Source: Pseudomonas sp. C1C7
Lineage (GTDB): Bacteria; Pseudomonadota; Gammaproteobacteria; Pseudomonadales; Pseudomonadaceae
NCBI RefSeq assembly: GCF_013359595.1
Contig: NZ_JABFMP010000027.1
Span: 43,465-107,464 of the forward strand
Length of the DNA: 64,000 nt
Direction of reading: 5' to 3'
Below, piece after piece: positions 35,029 through 42,933 of this stretch. The notes under the pieces are model-generated. The model did no database searches, was not told where the DNA came from, and saw only the letters and a program-made list of their open reading frames with translations. The stretch's first letter is position 1; each line of letters opens with the position of its first letter. The position numbers and the translations under genes are program-made.

Positions 35029-35493
35029 TTATTGAGCGCTCGCCCACGGCAAGATCGGAATCGCAGTCACCGCATTCTGCGGGCTACCCTCGATCAAGCG
35101 GTCGCTGTAGACCAGATAAACCAGGGTGTTGCGCTTCTTGTCGAGAAAGCGCACCACCTGCATGGTCTTGAACACCAGGGAAGTGCGCTCCTTGAACACC
35201 TCCTCCCCATCCTTCAATTCACCCTTGAAGTTGATCGGCCCGACCTGGCGACAGGCGATGGACGCCTCTGCACGATCTTCAGCCAGACCCAACCCACCCT
35301 TCACCCCGCCCGTCTTGGCGCGAGACAGGTAGCAGGTCACGCCCTCCACTTTCGGATCATCAAATGCCTCGACGACGATCCGGTCATTGGGACCGACGAA
35401 CTTGAACACGGTCGAGACCTGGCCGATTTCCTCGGCCGATGCCAGCAATGGCATCGCCAGCAGCAAGCCCAACAATCCTTTTGCAAAACGCAT
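35029..35493 (-). CDS. creA: CreA family periplasmic protein
   Basis: A 154-aa protein with signal peptide (MRFAKGLLGLLLAMPLLASA). The mature part has the CreA pattern GQVSTVFKFVGPNDRIVVEAFDDPKVEGVTCYLSRA. Function unknown. It follows proB by 12 bases and is probably in the same transcript. Confidence 0.88.
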   Translation of the reverse strand: MRFAKGLLGLLLAMPLLASAEEIGQVSTVFKFVGPNDRIVVEAFDDPKVEGVTCYLSRAKTGGVKGGLGLAEDRAEASIACRQVGPINFKGELKDGEEVFKERTSLVFKTMQVVRFLDKKRNTLVYLVYSDRLIEGSPQNAVTAIPILPWASAQ

Positions 35494-35505
35494 TCAGGTA
35501 TTCCC

Positions 35506-36624
35506 TCAGACCAGGATCAGGTTGTCACGGTGAACCAGTTCCGGCTCAGCCATGTAACCCAGCAAACCGACGATCGCATCAGACGACTGACCGATGATTT
35601 TCTGCGCCTCCAGCGCGCTGTAGTTGGCCAGACCACGGGCGATCTCCCGGCCATCCGGCGCCACGCACACCACCATCTCGCCGCGACGGAAGCTGCCTTG
35701 AACCAGCTTCACGCCCACCGGCAGCAAGCTCTTGTTGCCCTCGGACAGCGCCGTCACCGCACCCGCGTCCAGCACCAGCGTGCCACGGGTCTGCAGGTGC
35801 CCGGCCAGCCACTGCTTGCGCGCCGCGAGCATGCCGCGCTCAGGGGACAGCAAGGTGCCGATGCGCTCGCCTGCCTTGAGGCGATCCAGCACGCGCTCCA
35901 GACGCCCACCGACAATGATCGTATGCGCACCGGAACGGGCCGCCAGACGCGCCGCGCGCAATTTGGTCTGCATGCCGCCGCGCCCCAGTGCACCACCGGT
36001 GCCGCCCGCCACTGCGTCGAGCGTCGGATCATCGGCACGCGCTTCGTAAATCAGCTGGGCATCGGGGTTGTTGCGCGGATCGGCGTCGAACATGCCGTCG
36101 CGGTCCGTCAGAATCACCAGCAAGTCCGCCTCGACCAGGTTGGCCACCAGCGCCGCCAGGGTGTCGTTGTCGCCAAAACGGATTTCGTCGGTGACCACGG
36201 TGTCGTTTTCGTTGATCACCGGGATGACCTTCAGCTCGACCAGCGCGCGCAAGGTGCTGCGGGCGTTCAGGTAGCGCTTGCGATCGGACAGGTCATCGTG
36301 AGTCAGCAGAATCTGCGCGGTGTGCCGGCCATGCTCGGCAAAGCTCGACTCCCAGGCCTGCACCAACCCCATCTGGCCGATTGCAGCGGCAGCCTGGAGC
36401 TCGTGCATCGCACTGGGTCGCGAGGTCCAACCCAGACGGCTCATGCCGGCCGCCACCGCCCCGGAGGACACCAGCACCAGCTCGACGCCCGCCTCATGCA
36501 AGGCCACCATCTGCTCAACCCAGACACCCATTGCCGCGCGGTCCAGGCCCTTGCCGTCCGCCGTCAGCAAAGCGCTGCCGATTTTCACGACCCAACGCTG
36601 CGCACCCGTCACCTTGCTCCGCAT
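35506..36624 (-). CDS. proB: Glutamate 5-kinase ProB
   Basis: A 372-aa enzyme, first step of proline synthesis. An amino-acid kinase domain (WVVKIGSALLT; VSSGAVAAG; NENDTVVTDEIRFGDND; GTGGALGRGGMQTKL) is followed by a C-terminal PUA domain (about residues 280-360). Two adjacent ATGs occur at 36627 and 36624; the second matches the usual MRSKVTGAQRW. AAGG is upstream. Confidence 0.96.
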   Translation of the reverse strand: MRSKVTGAQRWVVKIGSALLTADGKGLDRAAMGVWVEQMVALHEAGVELVLVSSGAVAAGMSRLGWTSRPSAMHELQAAAAIGQMGLVQAWESSFAEHGRHTAQILLTHDDLSDRKRYLNARSTLRALVELKVIPVINENDTVVTDEIRFGDNDTLAALVANLVEADLLVILTDRDGMFDADPRNNPDAQLIYEARADDPTLDAVAGGTGGALGRGGMQTKLRAARLAARSGAHTIIVGGRLERVLDRLKAGERIGTLLSPERGMLAARKQWLAGHLQTRGTLVLDAGAVTALSEGNKSLLPVGVKLVQGSFRRGEMVVCVAPDGREIARGLANYSALEAQKIIGQSSDAIVGLLGYMAEPELVHRDNLILV

Positions 36625-36716
36625 CATCTTCAACCTTAGCTCGAGGGCAGCGCGACCGGCGCTGCCCATACATTATTCGTGACTACCAATTTCCAGATGC
36701 TATCGATTTCCAGATA

Positions 36717-36744
36717 CTAAAACGCCGCTCTATTGAGCGGCGCT
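36717..36744 (-). terminator. obgE terminator
   Basis: On the minus strand GCCGCTC AATA GAGCGGC is followed by GTTTTAG. It lies about 20 bases after the obgE stop and separates obgE from proB. Confidence 0.75.
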
Positions 36745-36762
36745 TAAGTTTATCGCAATGGA

Positions 36763-37986
36763 TCAGTCACGCACGTAAATGATTTCCGGACCATCTTCAT
36801 CATCCACATCTTCTTCGTCCCAATCATCGTCACCGATGTCGTGGACCGACTTCACGCCGCTGCGACGCAGGGCACGCTGGTCGTCCAGGGCCTGCAACTG
36901 AGCACGCGCTTCATCTTCGATGCGCTGATCGAGCTCGGACAGCTCTTCCTGGTAAGCCGGATCGTTGGCCAGACGGTCGGCACGATCCTCCAGGTAACGC
37001 ATGATGTCGTGGCACAGACGCTCGGTGTTCTGCTTGGCGATGGCCGAGATCACGTAAACCGGACCGGTCCACTCCAGGCGATCGACGATTTCCTTGACGC
37101 GGGCATCGTGCTCTTCTTCGAGGATCTGGTCGCTCTTGTTCAGGATCAACCAGCGATCACGCTCGGCCAAGGACGGGCTGAACTTGGTCAGCTCGTTGAC
37201 GATCACTTCAGCGGCCTCGGCAGCATCGGACTCATCCAGCGGCGCCATGTCGACGAGGTGCAGCAACAGACGGGTACGCGACAGGTGCTTGAGGAAGCGA
37301 ATCCCCAGGCCCGCGCCGTCGGAAGCACCTTCGATCAGACCCGGAATGTCCGCAATCACGAAGCTTTTCCAGCGGTCGACGCTGACCACACCCAGGTTTG
37401 GCACCAGCGTGGTGAATGGATAGTCGGCGACTTTCGGCTTGGCGGCCGACACCGAACGGATAAAGGTACTCTTGCCGGCGTTCGGCAAGCCCAGCAGACC
37501 CACGTCCGCCAGCACTTTCATTTCCAGCTTGAGGTCACGCTGCTCGCCCGGCTTGCCCGGCGTGGTCTGACGTGGCGCACGATTGGTACTGGATTTGAAA
37601 CGGGTGTTACCCAGACCGTGCCAGCCACCGTGAGCCACCAGCAGCTTCTGACCAGCCTTGGTCAGGTCGCCGATCACTTCCTGGGTAGCGGAGTCGATCA
37701 CCGTGGTGCCGACCGGTACGCGCAGCACCAGATCCTCACCCTTCTTGCCGGTGCAGTCGGTGCTGCCGCCGTTGGAACCACGCTCGGCATCGAAGTGCCG
37801 GGTGTAACGGTAGTCAACCAGGGTATTGAGGTTCTCGTCGGCGACCATGAAGACCGAGCCGCCATCACCACCATCACCACCGTTCGGACCACCGTTTTCG
37901 ATGAATTTTTCGCGACGGAAACTCATGCAACCGTTACCGCCGTCGCCTGCCTTTACTCGAATCGATACTTCATCAACAAACTTCAT
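36763..37986 (-). CDS. obgE: GTPase ObgE/CgtA
   Basis: A 407-aa 50S-assembly GTPase. Glycine-rich Obg fold at residues 1-158 (GDGGNGCMSFRREKFIENGGPNGGDGGDGGS), then the G domain with GLPNAGKST, DIPGLIEGAS and NKSD. An acidic C-terminal tail (DDDWDEEDVDDEDGPEIIY) is typical of proteobacteria. It follows rpmA. Confidence 0.97.
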   Translation of the reverse strand: MKFVDEVSIRVKAGDGGNGCMSFRREKFIENGGPNGGDGGDGGSVFMVADENLNTLVDYRYTRHFDAERGSNGGSTDCTGKKGEDLVLRVPVGTTVIDSATQEVIGDLTKAGQKLLVAHGGWHGLGNTRFKSSTNRAPRQTTPGKPGEQRDLKLEMKVLADVGLLGLPNAGKSTFIRSVSAAKPKVADYPFTTLVPNLGVVSVDRWKSFVIADIPGLIEGASDGAGLGIRFLKHLSRTRLLLHLVDMAPLDESDAAEAAEVIVNELTKFSPSLAERDRWLILNKSDQILEEEHDARVKEIVDRLEWTGPVYVISAIAKQNTERLCHDIMRYLEDRADRLANDPAYQEELSELDQRIEDEARAQLQALDDQRALRRSGVKSVHDIGDDDWDEEDVDDEDGPEIIYVRD

Positions 37987-38135
37987 AACAAAACGCCTCT
38001 CGCCATACGGACGAGCCGAAAAAAACTAGACATAAGACTCTTGCAAAAATGAGCGCAGCGACCTCAATCCACGACCGCAAACCCAGCGCGCCGGCAGCCC
38101 ATACAAACAGTTTTGCAAGAGACTCACCCCACAAA

Positions 38136-38168
38136 CGAAAAAGCCCCGTCGCGAGACAGGGCTTTTCC
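38136..38168 (-). terminator. rpmA terminator-like hairpin
   Basis: On the minus strand AAAAGCCCTGTC / GACGGGGCTTTTT, 12-bp stem with one G-T pair and a 4-base loop, ending in Ts. It lies within 45 bases of the rpmA stop and before obgE, so obgE may partly need its own promoter. Confidence 0.85.
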
Positions 38169-38181
38169 AGCGATCGCGCAA

Positions 38182-38439
38182 TTAAGCCGCGACTACGCTC
38201 ACGTAACGACGACCGAAGGCGCCTTTTACTTCGAACTTGATCACGCCTTCGACTTTAGCGAAGAGGGTGTGATCCTTACCCATGCCAACGCCGTAGCCAG
38301 CGTGGAATTGGGTGCCGCGCTGACGCACGATGATGTTGCCTGCTTTGATAGCCTGGCCGCCATACATCTTCACGCCAAGGCGTTTGGCTTCTGAGTCGCG
38401 ACCGTTACGGGTACTACCACCAGCTTTTTTGTGTGCCAT
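38182..38439 (-). CDS. rpmA: 50S ribosomal protein L27
   Basis: An 85-aa ribosomal protein that reaches the peptidyl-transferase centre: MAHKKAGGSTRNGRDSEAKRLGVKMYGGQ. It starts 35 bases after rplU in the rplU-rpmA pair. Confidence 0.98.
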   Translation of the reverse strand: MAHKKAGGSTRNGRDSEAKRLGVKMYGGQAIKAGNIIVRQRGTQFHAGYGVGMGKDHTLFAKVEGVIKFEVKGAFGRRYVSVVAA

Positions 38440-38474
38440 GAGTTCAATTCTCCTAGTGAGGAATTAGGCTGTAA

Positions 38475-38789
38475 TTAAGCCTGAATACCGGTGATTTTGA
38501 TCTCGGTGTACCACTGGCGGTGGCCCATGCGCTTCATGTGGTGCTTACGGCGACGGAACTTGATGATGCGGACTTTATCGTGACGACCTTGGGAGATCAC
38601 TTCAGCCACAACGGTAGCGCCAGCAACAACTGGAGCACCGATATTCACGTCGTCACCGTTGGCAACCAACAGAACGCGATCAAAGGTAACGGATTCGCCG
38701 GTAGCGACTTCCAGTTTTTCGATCTTCAGGTATTCACCTGGGGCGACTTTGTATTGCTTGCCGCCAGTAACGATTACTGCATAAGACAT
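38475..38789 (-). CDS. rplU: 50S ribosomal protein L21
   Basis: A 104-aa ribosomal protein, starting MSYAVIVTGGKQYKVAPGEYL with the C-terminal FRRRKHHMKRMGHRQ...T. ATG at 38789 is the standard start; the frame extension upstream covers the promoter region. First gene of rplU-rpmA. Confidence 0.98.
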   Translation of the reverse strand: MSYAVIVTGGKQYKVAPGEYLKIEKLEVATGESVTFDRVLLVANGDDVNIGAPVVAGATVVAEVISQGRHDKVRIIKFRRRKHHMKRMGHRQWYTEIKITGIQA

Positions 38790-38920
38790 GGTATTTCTCC
38801 GATAATCCTGCTCACCCAGCTCTTTATAAGAAGAGGTATTGGCTGGCATGGCTGCATGGGGCTGGAGGCCCGCTTGCAATTGCGTAAGGCAGGTGCTGCC
38901 CAGGAAGTTCAGGGTGCGCG

Positions 38921-38949
38921 ATTGTACGCAAGGCACGAGCGCCTTGCAA
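38921..38949 (-). promoter_or_regulatory. sigma70 promoter of rplU-rpmA
   Basis: On the minus strand TTGCAA (38944-38949), a 17-base spacer and TACAAT (38921-38926), about 130 bases upstream of rplU. Confidence 0.72.
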
Positions 38950-39028
38950 TAGGCCGTCCATCGCGCCTTGACAGGCCCGGACGTGGGTCCTAGCATGCCG
39001 CGCAACCCCTCTGGAGCGACTGTCGCTG

Positions 39029-39997
39029 ATGCAACCCCAAGCTTTCTACCGCGCGGTCGCGGACGATTTTAGCGCCGTCGACGGCATCATCAAGAAGCAG
39101 CTGACTTCCCGAGTCCCGCTGGTATCGAAAATCGGCGATTACATCACTTCGGCCGGCGGCAAACGCCTTCGTCCTTTGCTGGTTTTGCTGTCCGGCAAGG
39201 CCCTGGGCCGCGAAGGCGACGATCTGCGCCTGTTGGCCGCGACCATCGAATTCCTGCACACCGCCACCCTGCTGCATGACGACGTGGTCGACATGTCCGG
39301 CATGCGCCGTGGCCGCTCCACCGCCAACGCCATGTGGGGCAACGCGCCAAGCGTGCTGGTGGGCGACTTCCTGTACTCGCGCTCCTTCGAAATGATGGTC
39401 GAACTGGGCTCCATGCCGGTGATGAAGATCCTTTCGCAGGCCACCCGCGTCATCGCCGAAGGCGAAGTGTTGCAGTTGTCCAAAGTCCGTGACGCCAGCA
39501 CCACCGAAGAAACCTACATGGAAGTCATCCGCGGCAAGACCGCGATGCTCTTCGAAGCCTCGACCCACAGCGCCGCCGCCCTGTGCGGAGCCACGCCGGA
39601 ACAGGCCGAGGCCCTGCGCACCTTCGGTGACCACCTGGGCGTGGCCTTCCAGTTGGTCGACGACCTGCTGGACTACAAAGGCGACGCGGAAACACTGGGC
39701 AAGAACGTCGGCGACGATCTGGCCGAAGGCAAACCGACCCTGCCGTTGATCTACACCATGCGCGAAGGCACGCCGGAACAGGCGGCCCTGGTGCGCAAGG
39801 CGATCCAGAAAGGCGGTATCGAAGACCTGGAAAGCATCCGCATCGCCGTGGAAGCCTCCGGCTCGCTGGAATACACCGCACAATTGGCCCGCGACTACGT
39901 GGCCCGCGCGATCAAATGCCTCGAAGCGCTGCCAGCCAACGAGTATCGCGATGCACTGGTGGAACTGAGCGAGTTTGCGGTAGCCCGCACGCACTGA
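39029..39997 (+). CDS. ispB: Octaprenyl/polyprenyl diphosphate synthase IspB
   Basis: A 322-aa trans-prenyltransferase that makes the ubiquinone side chain. First aspartate-rich motif LLHDDVVDMSGMRRG near residue 85, and the second LVDDLLDYKGD near residue 212. Chain length (C40 or C45) cannot be read here; Pseudomonas makes ubiquinone-9. It is divergent from rplU. Confidence 0.96.
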   Translation: MQPQAFYRAVADDFSAVDGIIKKQLTSRVPLVSKIGDYITSAGGKRLRPLLVLLSGKALGREGDDLRLLAATIEFLHTATLLHDDVVDMSGMRRGRSTANAMWGNAPSVLVGDFLYSRSFEMMVELGSMPVMKILSQATRVIAEGEVLQLSKVRDASTTEETYMEVIRGKTAMLFEASTHSAAALCGATPEQAEALRTFGDHLGVAFQLVDDLLDYKGDAETLGKNVGDDLAEGKPTLPLIYTMREGTPEQAALVRKAIQKGGIEDLESIRIAVEASGSLEYTAQLARDYVARAIKCLEALPANEYRDALVELSEFAVARTH

Positions 39998-40012
39998 TCC
40001 CCTCCCCCGACT

Positions 40013-40115
40013 CCTGTAGGAGCGAGCTTGCTCGCGATGGACGCCAGCGATGACGCTGGCATTCAGGATGCCAGTGGTGTCCTTGAGACCATCGCGAGCA
40101 TGCTCGCTCCTACGG
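40013..40115. repeat. REPIN, CTGTAGGAGCGAGCTTGCTC type
   Basis: REP at 40013-40040 and inverted REP at 40089-40115 around a core with its own palindrome GCCAGCGATGACGCTGGC. Located after ispB. Confidence 0.88.
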
Positions 40116-40175
40116 AGATTCTGAAAACCCTATACAATGTGCGCTTTTTAGCGATCCTGAATTCAAGGAGCCTTA

Positions 40176-40517
40176 GTGAGCACGTTGCCACCCTGCCCGA
40201 AATGCAATTCCGAATACACCTATGAAGACGGCGCCCAGCTGATCTGCCCCGAGTGCGCCCACGAATGGTCCGCCAGCGGCGAAGCTGAAGCTGCGTCCGA
40301 TGACGCGGTGAAAAAGGACTCGGTGGGCAATGTCCTGCAGGACGGCGACACCATCACCGTCATCAAGGACCTGAAGGTCAAGGGCACCTCCTTGGTGGTC
40401 AAGGTCGGCACCAAGGTCAAGAACATCCGCCTGTGTGACGGTGACCATGACATCGACTGCAAGATCGATGGCATCGGCCCGATGAAGCTCAAGTCCGAGT
40501 TCGTCAGGAAAGTCTGA
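40176..40517 (+). CDS. yjdM: Zinc-ribbon protein YjdM (PhnA-like)
   Basis: A 113-aa protein of the YjdM/PhnA family. The N-terminal zinc ribbon has CPKC and CPEC about 18 residues apart, and the C-terminal KOW-like beta part is NVLQDGDTITVIKDLKVKGTSLVVKVGTK. The start is GTG at 40176 after AAGGAG. Despite the old PhnA name, a phosphonate role is not established. A 10-bp hairpin follows. Confidence 0.85.
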   Translation: MSTLPPCPKCNSEYTYEDGAQLICPECAHEWSASGEAEAASDDAVKKDSVGNVLQDGDTITVIKDLKVKGTSLVVKVGTKVKNIRLCDGDHDIDCKIDGIGPMKLKSEFVRKV

Positions 40518-40530
40518 TTTCGCTGCATTC

Positions 40531-40555
40531 CATCCCGCGCCTGCCGCGGGATGGC
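40531..40555 (+). terminator. Hairpin after yjdM
   Basis: CCATCCCGCG / CGCGGGATGG, perfect 10-bp stem with a 5-base loop, 13 bases after the stop. A T-tract is missing. Confidence 0.5.
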
Positions 40556-40661
40556 GCCTCTCCCTCCCCCTCTCGCTCGACTCCCCGCAATAGCAAAGCG
40601 CCAGCCGCTTTGACCTTACGCAATCTTTACCCGGAAAAATCCGCCATTCGCCAATCGTCTC

Positions 40662-40694
40662 TTGCTATTTATTGAATAGGAATTATTCTCATTG
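40662..40694 (+). promoter_or_regulatory. Promoter with Fur-like box
   Basis: TTGCTA (40662-40667) and TATTCT (40684-40689) are spaced by 16 bases. They overlap GAATAGGAATTATTCTCATTG (40674-40694) in part, whose reverse, AATGAGAATAATTCCTAT, resembles Pseudomonas Fur boxes built from GATAAT-like hexamers. A repressor bound here would cover the -10 region. Confidence 0.5.
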
Positions 40695-40717
40695 AACCCA
40701 ATCAATGGAGATGAGAC

Positions 40718-40975
40718 ATGACGTATCTGATCGATGCCTGGCTGGACCGCCCGCACCCGTACCTGCGGATTCTGCATCGGGAAACCGGGGAAGTCTGCGC
40801 AGTGCTTGAAGAGGAAGCCTTGAACGAGCTGCAGGATCAGGGTGACCTGGACCTCAATGGCTTGAGTTCTAACGAGCCGGTGGTGCTCAAGGAAGTGGTG
40901 AGGAATCTGTTTCTGTTCTGCTATGCGCGGGCGTTGCGTCCGGCGGCGGATCTCAATGGCAAGTTCCACCCATGA
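40718..40975 (+). CDS. Conserved 85-aa protein, possibly iron-regulated
   Basis: MTYLIDAWLDRPHPYLRILHRETGEVCAVLEEEALNEL and onward: a small soluble acidic protein with no signal peptide or known domain visible to me. GGAG sits 8 bases before the ATG. It occupies the place of PAO1 PA4570 next to ispB, which I recall as strongly induced in iron starvation; the Fur-like box upstream fits. Function unknown. Confidence 0.75.
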   Translation: MTYLIDAWLDRPHPYLRILHRETGEVCAVLEEEALNELQDQGDLDLNGLSSNEPVVLKEVVRNLFLFCYARALRPAADLNGKFHP

Positions 40976-40985
40976 AGCGCTGTAA

Positions 40986-41088
40986 CTGTAGGAGCGAGCT
41001 TGCTCGCGATGGTGACTCAGACAACGCGGGCTTCCAGCAAGCCCGCGTTATCGTTGAAGTCCATCGCGAGCAAGCTCGGCTCCTACAG
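40986..41088. repeat. REPIN, CTGTAGGAGCGAGCTTGCTC type
   Basis: REP at 40986-41012 and an inverted REP at 41061-41088 with one extra base in the right arm. The core holds AACGCGGGCTT...AAGCCCGCGTT, a further palindrome. It lies between convergent genes. Confidence 0.88.
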
Positions 41089-41110
41089 GTGAATCAGTAA
41101 TCGGCGAGGA

Positions 41111-41728
41111 TTACAGAACGTCCAGCAGCTCGACGTCGAACACCAGTACGCTGTGCGGCGGGATGCTGCCAACGCCTTGAGCGCCGTAAGCCAGTTCGCT
41201 CGGCACGTACAGGCGCCATTTGCTGCCGGCATTCATCAGTTGCAGGGCCTCGGTCCAGCCGGCGATCACGCCGCCAACCGGGAATTCCGCAGGCTGGCCG
41301 CGCTCGTAGGAGCTGTCGAACACAGTGCCGTCGATCAGGGTGCCGTGGTAGTGAGTACGCACGCTGTCTTCACGGGTCGGCTTGGCGCCTTCACCGGCGG
41401 TCAGCACTTCGAACTGCAGGCCGGAAGCCAGAGTGGTGATGCCGTCACGCTTGGCGTTTTCAGCCAGGAAGGCACGGCCTTCGCCAGCGGCCGCTTCAGC
41501 CTTGGCTGCAGCTTCGGCCTGCATGATTTCGCGGATCACCTTGAAGCTGGCGGACATTTCTTCCTGGCCAACGCGGCTTGGCAGGCCTGCGAAAGCGTCG
41601 GTCAGACCGGCCAGGATCGCGTCCAGGCTCACGCCCGGTGGCGGGTTGTCGCGCAGTTGGTCGCCCAGCTGACGGCCAATGCCGTAGCTGACGCGGGTTT
41701 CGTCGGTGGACAGATTTACTTCGGACAT
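41111..41728 (-). CDS. fklB: FKBP-type peptidyl-prolyl isomerase FklB
   Basis: A 205-aa FKBP22-type isomerase. The N-terminal dimerisation helices (VSYGIGRQLGDQL...LDAILAGLTDAF) are followed by a long charged alpha helix (ASFKVIREIMQAEAAAKAEAAAG), then the FKBP domain with HYHGTLIDGTVFDSSYERG and PSELAYGAQGVGSIPP. ATG at 41728 (MSEVNLSTDETR) has no signal peptide, so it is cytoplasmic. Confidence 0.93.
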   Translation of the reverse strand: MSEVNLSTDETRVSYGIGRQLGDQLRDNPPPGVSLDAILAGLTDAFAGLPSRVGQEEMSASFKVIREIMQAEAAAKAEAAAGEGRAFLAENAKRDGITTLASGLQFEVLTAGEGAKPTREDSVRTHYHGTLIDGTVFDSSYERGQPAEFPVGGVIAGWTEALQLMNAGSKWRLYVPSELAYGAQGVGSIPPHSVLVFDVELLDVL

Positions 41729-41849
41729 GACACTGCTCCGCTGTGCGAACGCCCGGAACGTGCCGTGCATGCACAGCGCGTCCCGAAGCGCCCGGAACCA
41801 AAAAGGGTCAGCAGACTAGCACAGATGCCATGGTGTTGATCAGAGGCCG

Positions 41850-42158
41850 TCAGCGCTGCGACGTGGAGCGTTGCTCGATCGGCACCTTCAGGATTTCATC
41901 GATGCCGCCCATCCCGCACATCTCGTCATGAACCAGGTGGTGCACCAGATTGAAGTTCAGCTTGGGAAAGGAGCGCAGCATGTCACGGGCATGCTCCACC
42001 GAGCGAAGGTGCATCATGTGGCCGTGGGTATCGCTCAGGGGGTAGGCGGCGCCGTGCATCCGCGCCTCCAGCAGGTAGATTCCGCCTTCCAGGGAAATCA
42101 GGTTCAGCTCATCGAGCTTCCCGGCGACGGCATAGGCATTCAGCTCTTGCAGGTTCAT
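41850..42158 (-). CDS. DUF6482-like conserved small protein
   Basis: A 102-aa protein, MNLQELNAYAVAGKLDELNLISLEGGIYLLEARMH..., with a conserved-looking HHLVHDEMCGM segment. No signal peptide or membrane helix. I believe it belongs to DUF6482, small Pseudomonas proteins of unknown function; that assignment is from memory. It stands alone between fklB and yqhA. Confidence 0.7.
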   Translation of the reverse strand: MNLQELNAYAVAGKLDELNLISLEGGIYLLEARMHGAAYPLSDTHGHMMHLRSVEHARDMLRSFPKLNFNLVHHLVHDEMCGMGGIDEILKVPIEQRSTSQR

Positions 42159-42239
42159 GAACGCACCTCGTGCAATGGCGAGTCATCACACTCACAGGCA
42201 TATGCCTCGGCGCATCAAAGTACAACCCACCCGCATGAC

Positions 42240-42279
42240 CGCCCGTCTGTTTCCCGCCATTGACGGGAACAGACGGGCG
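42240..42279. repeat. Long inverted repeat between yqhA and the DUF6482 gene
   Basis: CGCCCGTCTGTTTCCCG (42240-42256) faces CGGGAACAGACGGGCG (42264-42279): a 16-bp stem with one bulged T and a 7-base loop. It lies 7 bases after the yqhA stop and can serve as its terminator, though no T-tract follows. Confidence 0.7.
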
Positions 42280-42285
42280 ATGCGA

Positions 42286-42774
42286 TCAGTGTTTGGTCAC
42301 TTTATCCAGGTAACCCATGGCAAATGCCGACACGACGAACGTCATGTGAATGATCACGTACCACATCAGGTGCTCGGGATCGACGTTCTTGGCATCCATG
42401 AAGATCCGCAGCAGGTGGATCGAAGAAATCGCCACGATCGACGCCGCCACCTTCATCTTCAGGGAAGACGAGTCCATGGTGCCGAGCCAGTTGAGCTTTT
42501 CCTTGGTGTCGTCGATGTCCAGTTGGGAAACGAAGTTCTCGTAGCCGGAAATCATCACCATCACCAGCAAGCCGCCCACCAGCGCCATGTCGATCAGCGA
42601 CAGCAGCACCAGGATCAGGTCCGATTCGGCCATCGAAAAGACGTTGGGGATGACGTGGAAGACTTCCTGGAAGAATTTCAGCGCCAGAGCCAGCAGCCCA
42701 AGGGACAGGCCGAAGTAGATCGGCGCCAGCAGCCAGCGGGAGGCGTACATTGCGTTTTCGATAAAGCGTTCCAT
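42286..42774 (-). CDS. yqhA: UPF0114/YqhA inner-membrane protein
   Basis: A 162-aa membrane protein with about four helices: MERFIENAMYASRWLLAPIYFGLSLGLL, then LILVLLSLIDMALVGGLLVMVMISGYENFVS, the segment SSSLKMKVAASIVAISSIHLLR, and a final helix. It is the TIGR00645/YqhA family. Function unknown in all bacteria as far as I know; family members are often near stress or respiration genes. Confidence 0.88.
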   Translation of the reverse strand: MERFIENAMYASRWLLAPIYFGLSLGLLALALKFFQEVFHVIPNVFSMAESDLILVLLSLIDMALVGGLLVMVMISGYENFVSQLDIDDTKEKLNWLGTMDSSSLKMKVAASIVAISSIHLLRIFMDAKNVDPEHLMWYVIIHMTFVVSAFAMGYLDKVTKH

Positions 42775-42933
42775 TGAATCTCACACAAGGTCTGAAAATG
42801 GCCGCGAGTATAACAGCCGCCCGTTACCCCCAGAAACCGTTGGGAAATCCGCCACCTGCGCGTGTATGTCGAAATTTTTCTGCTAGTGTCCAAACCATTG
42901 ACAGTTCAGTGTTATCGGACAGGAAGACTGGAA

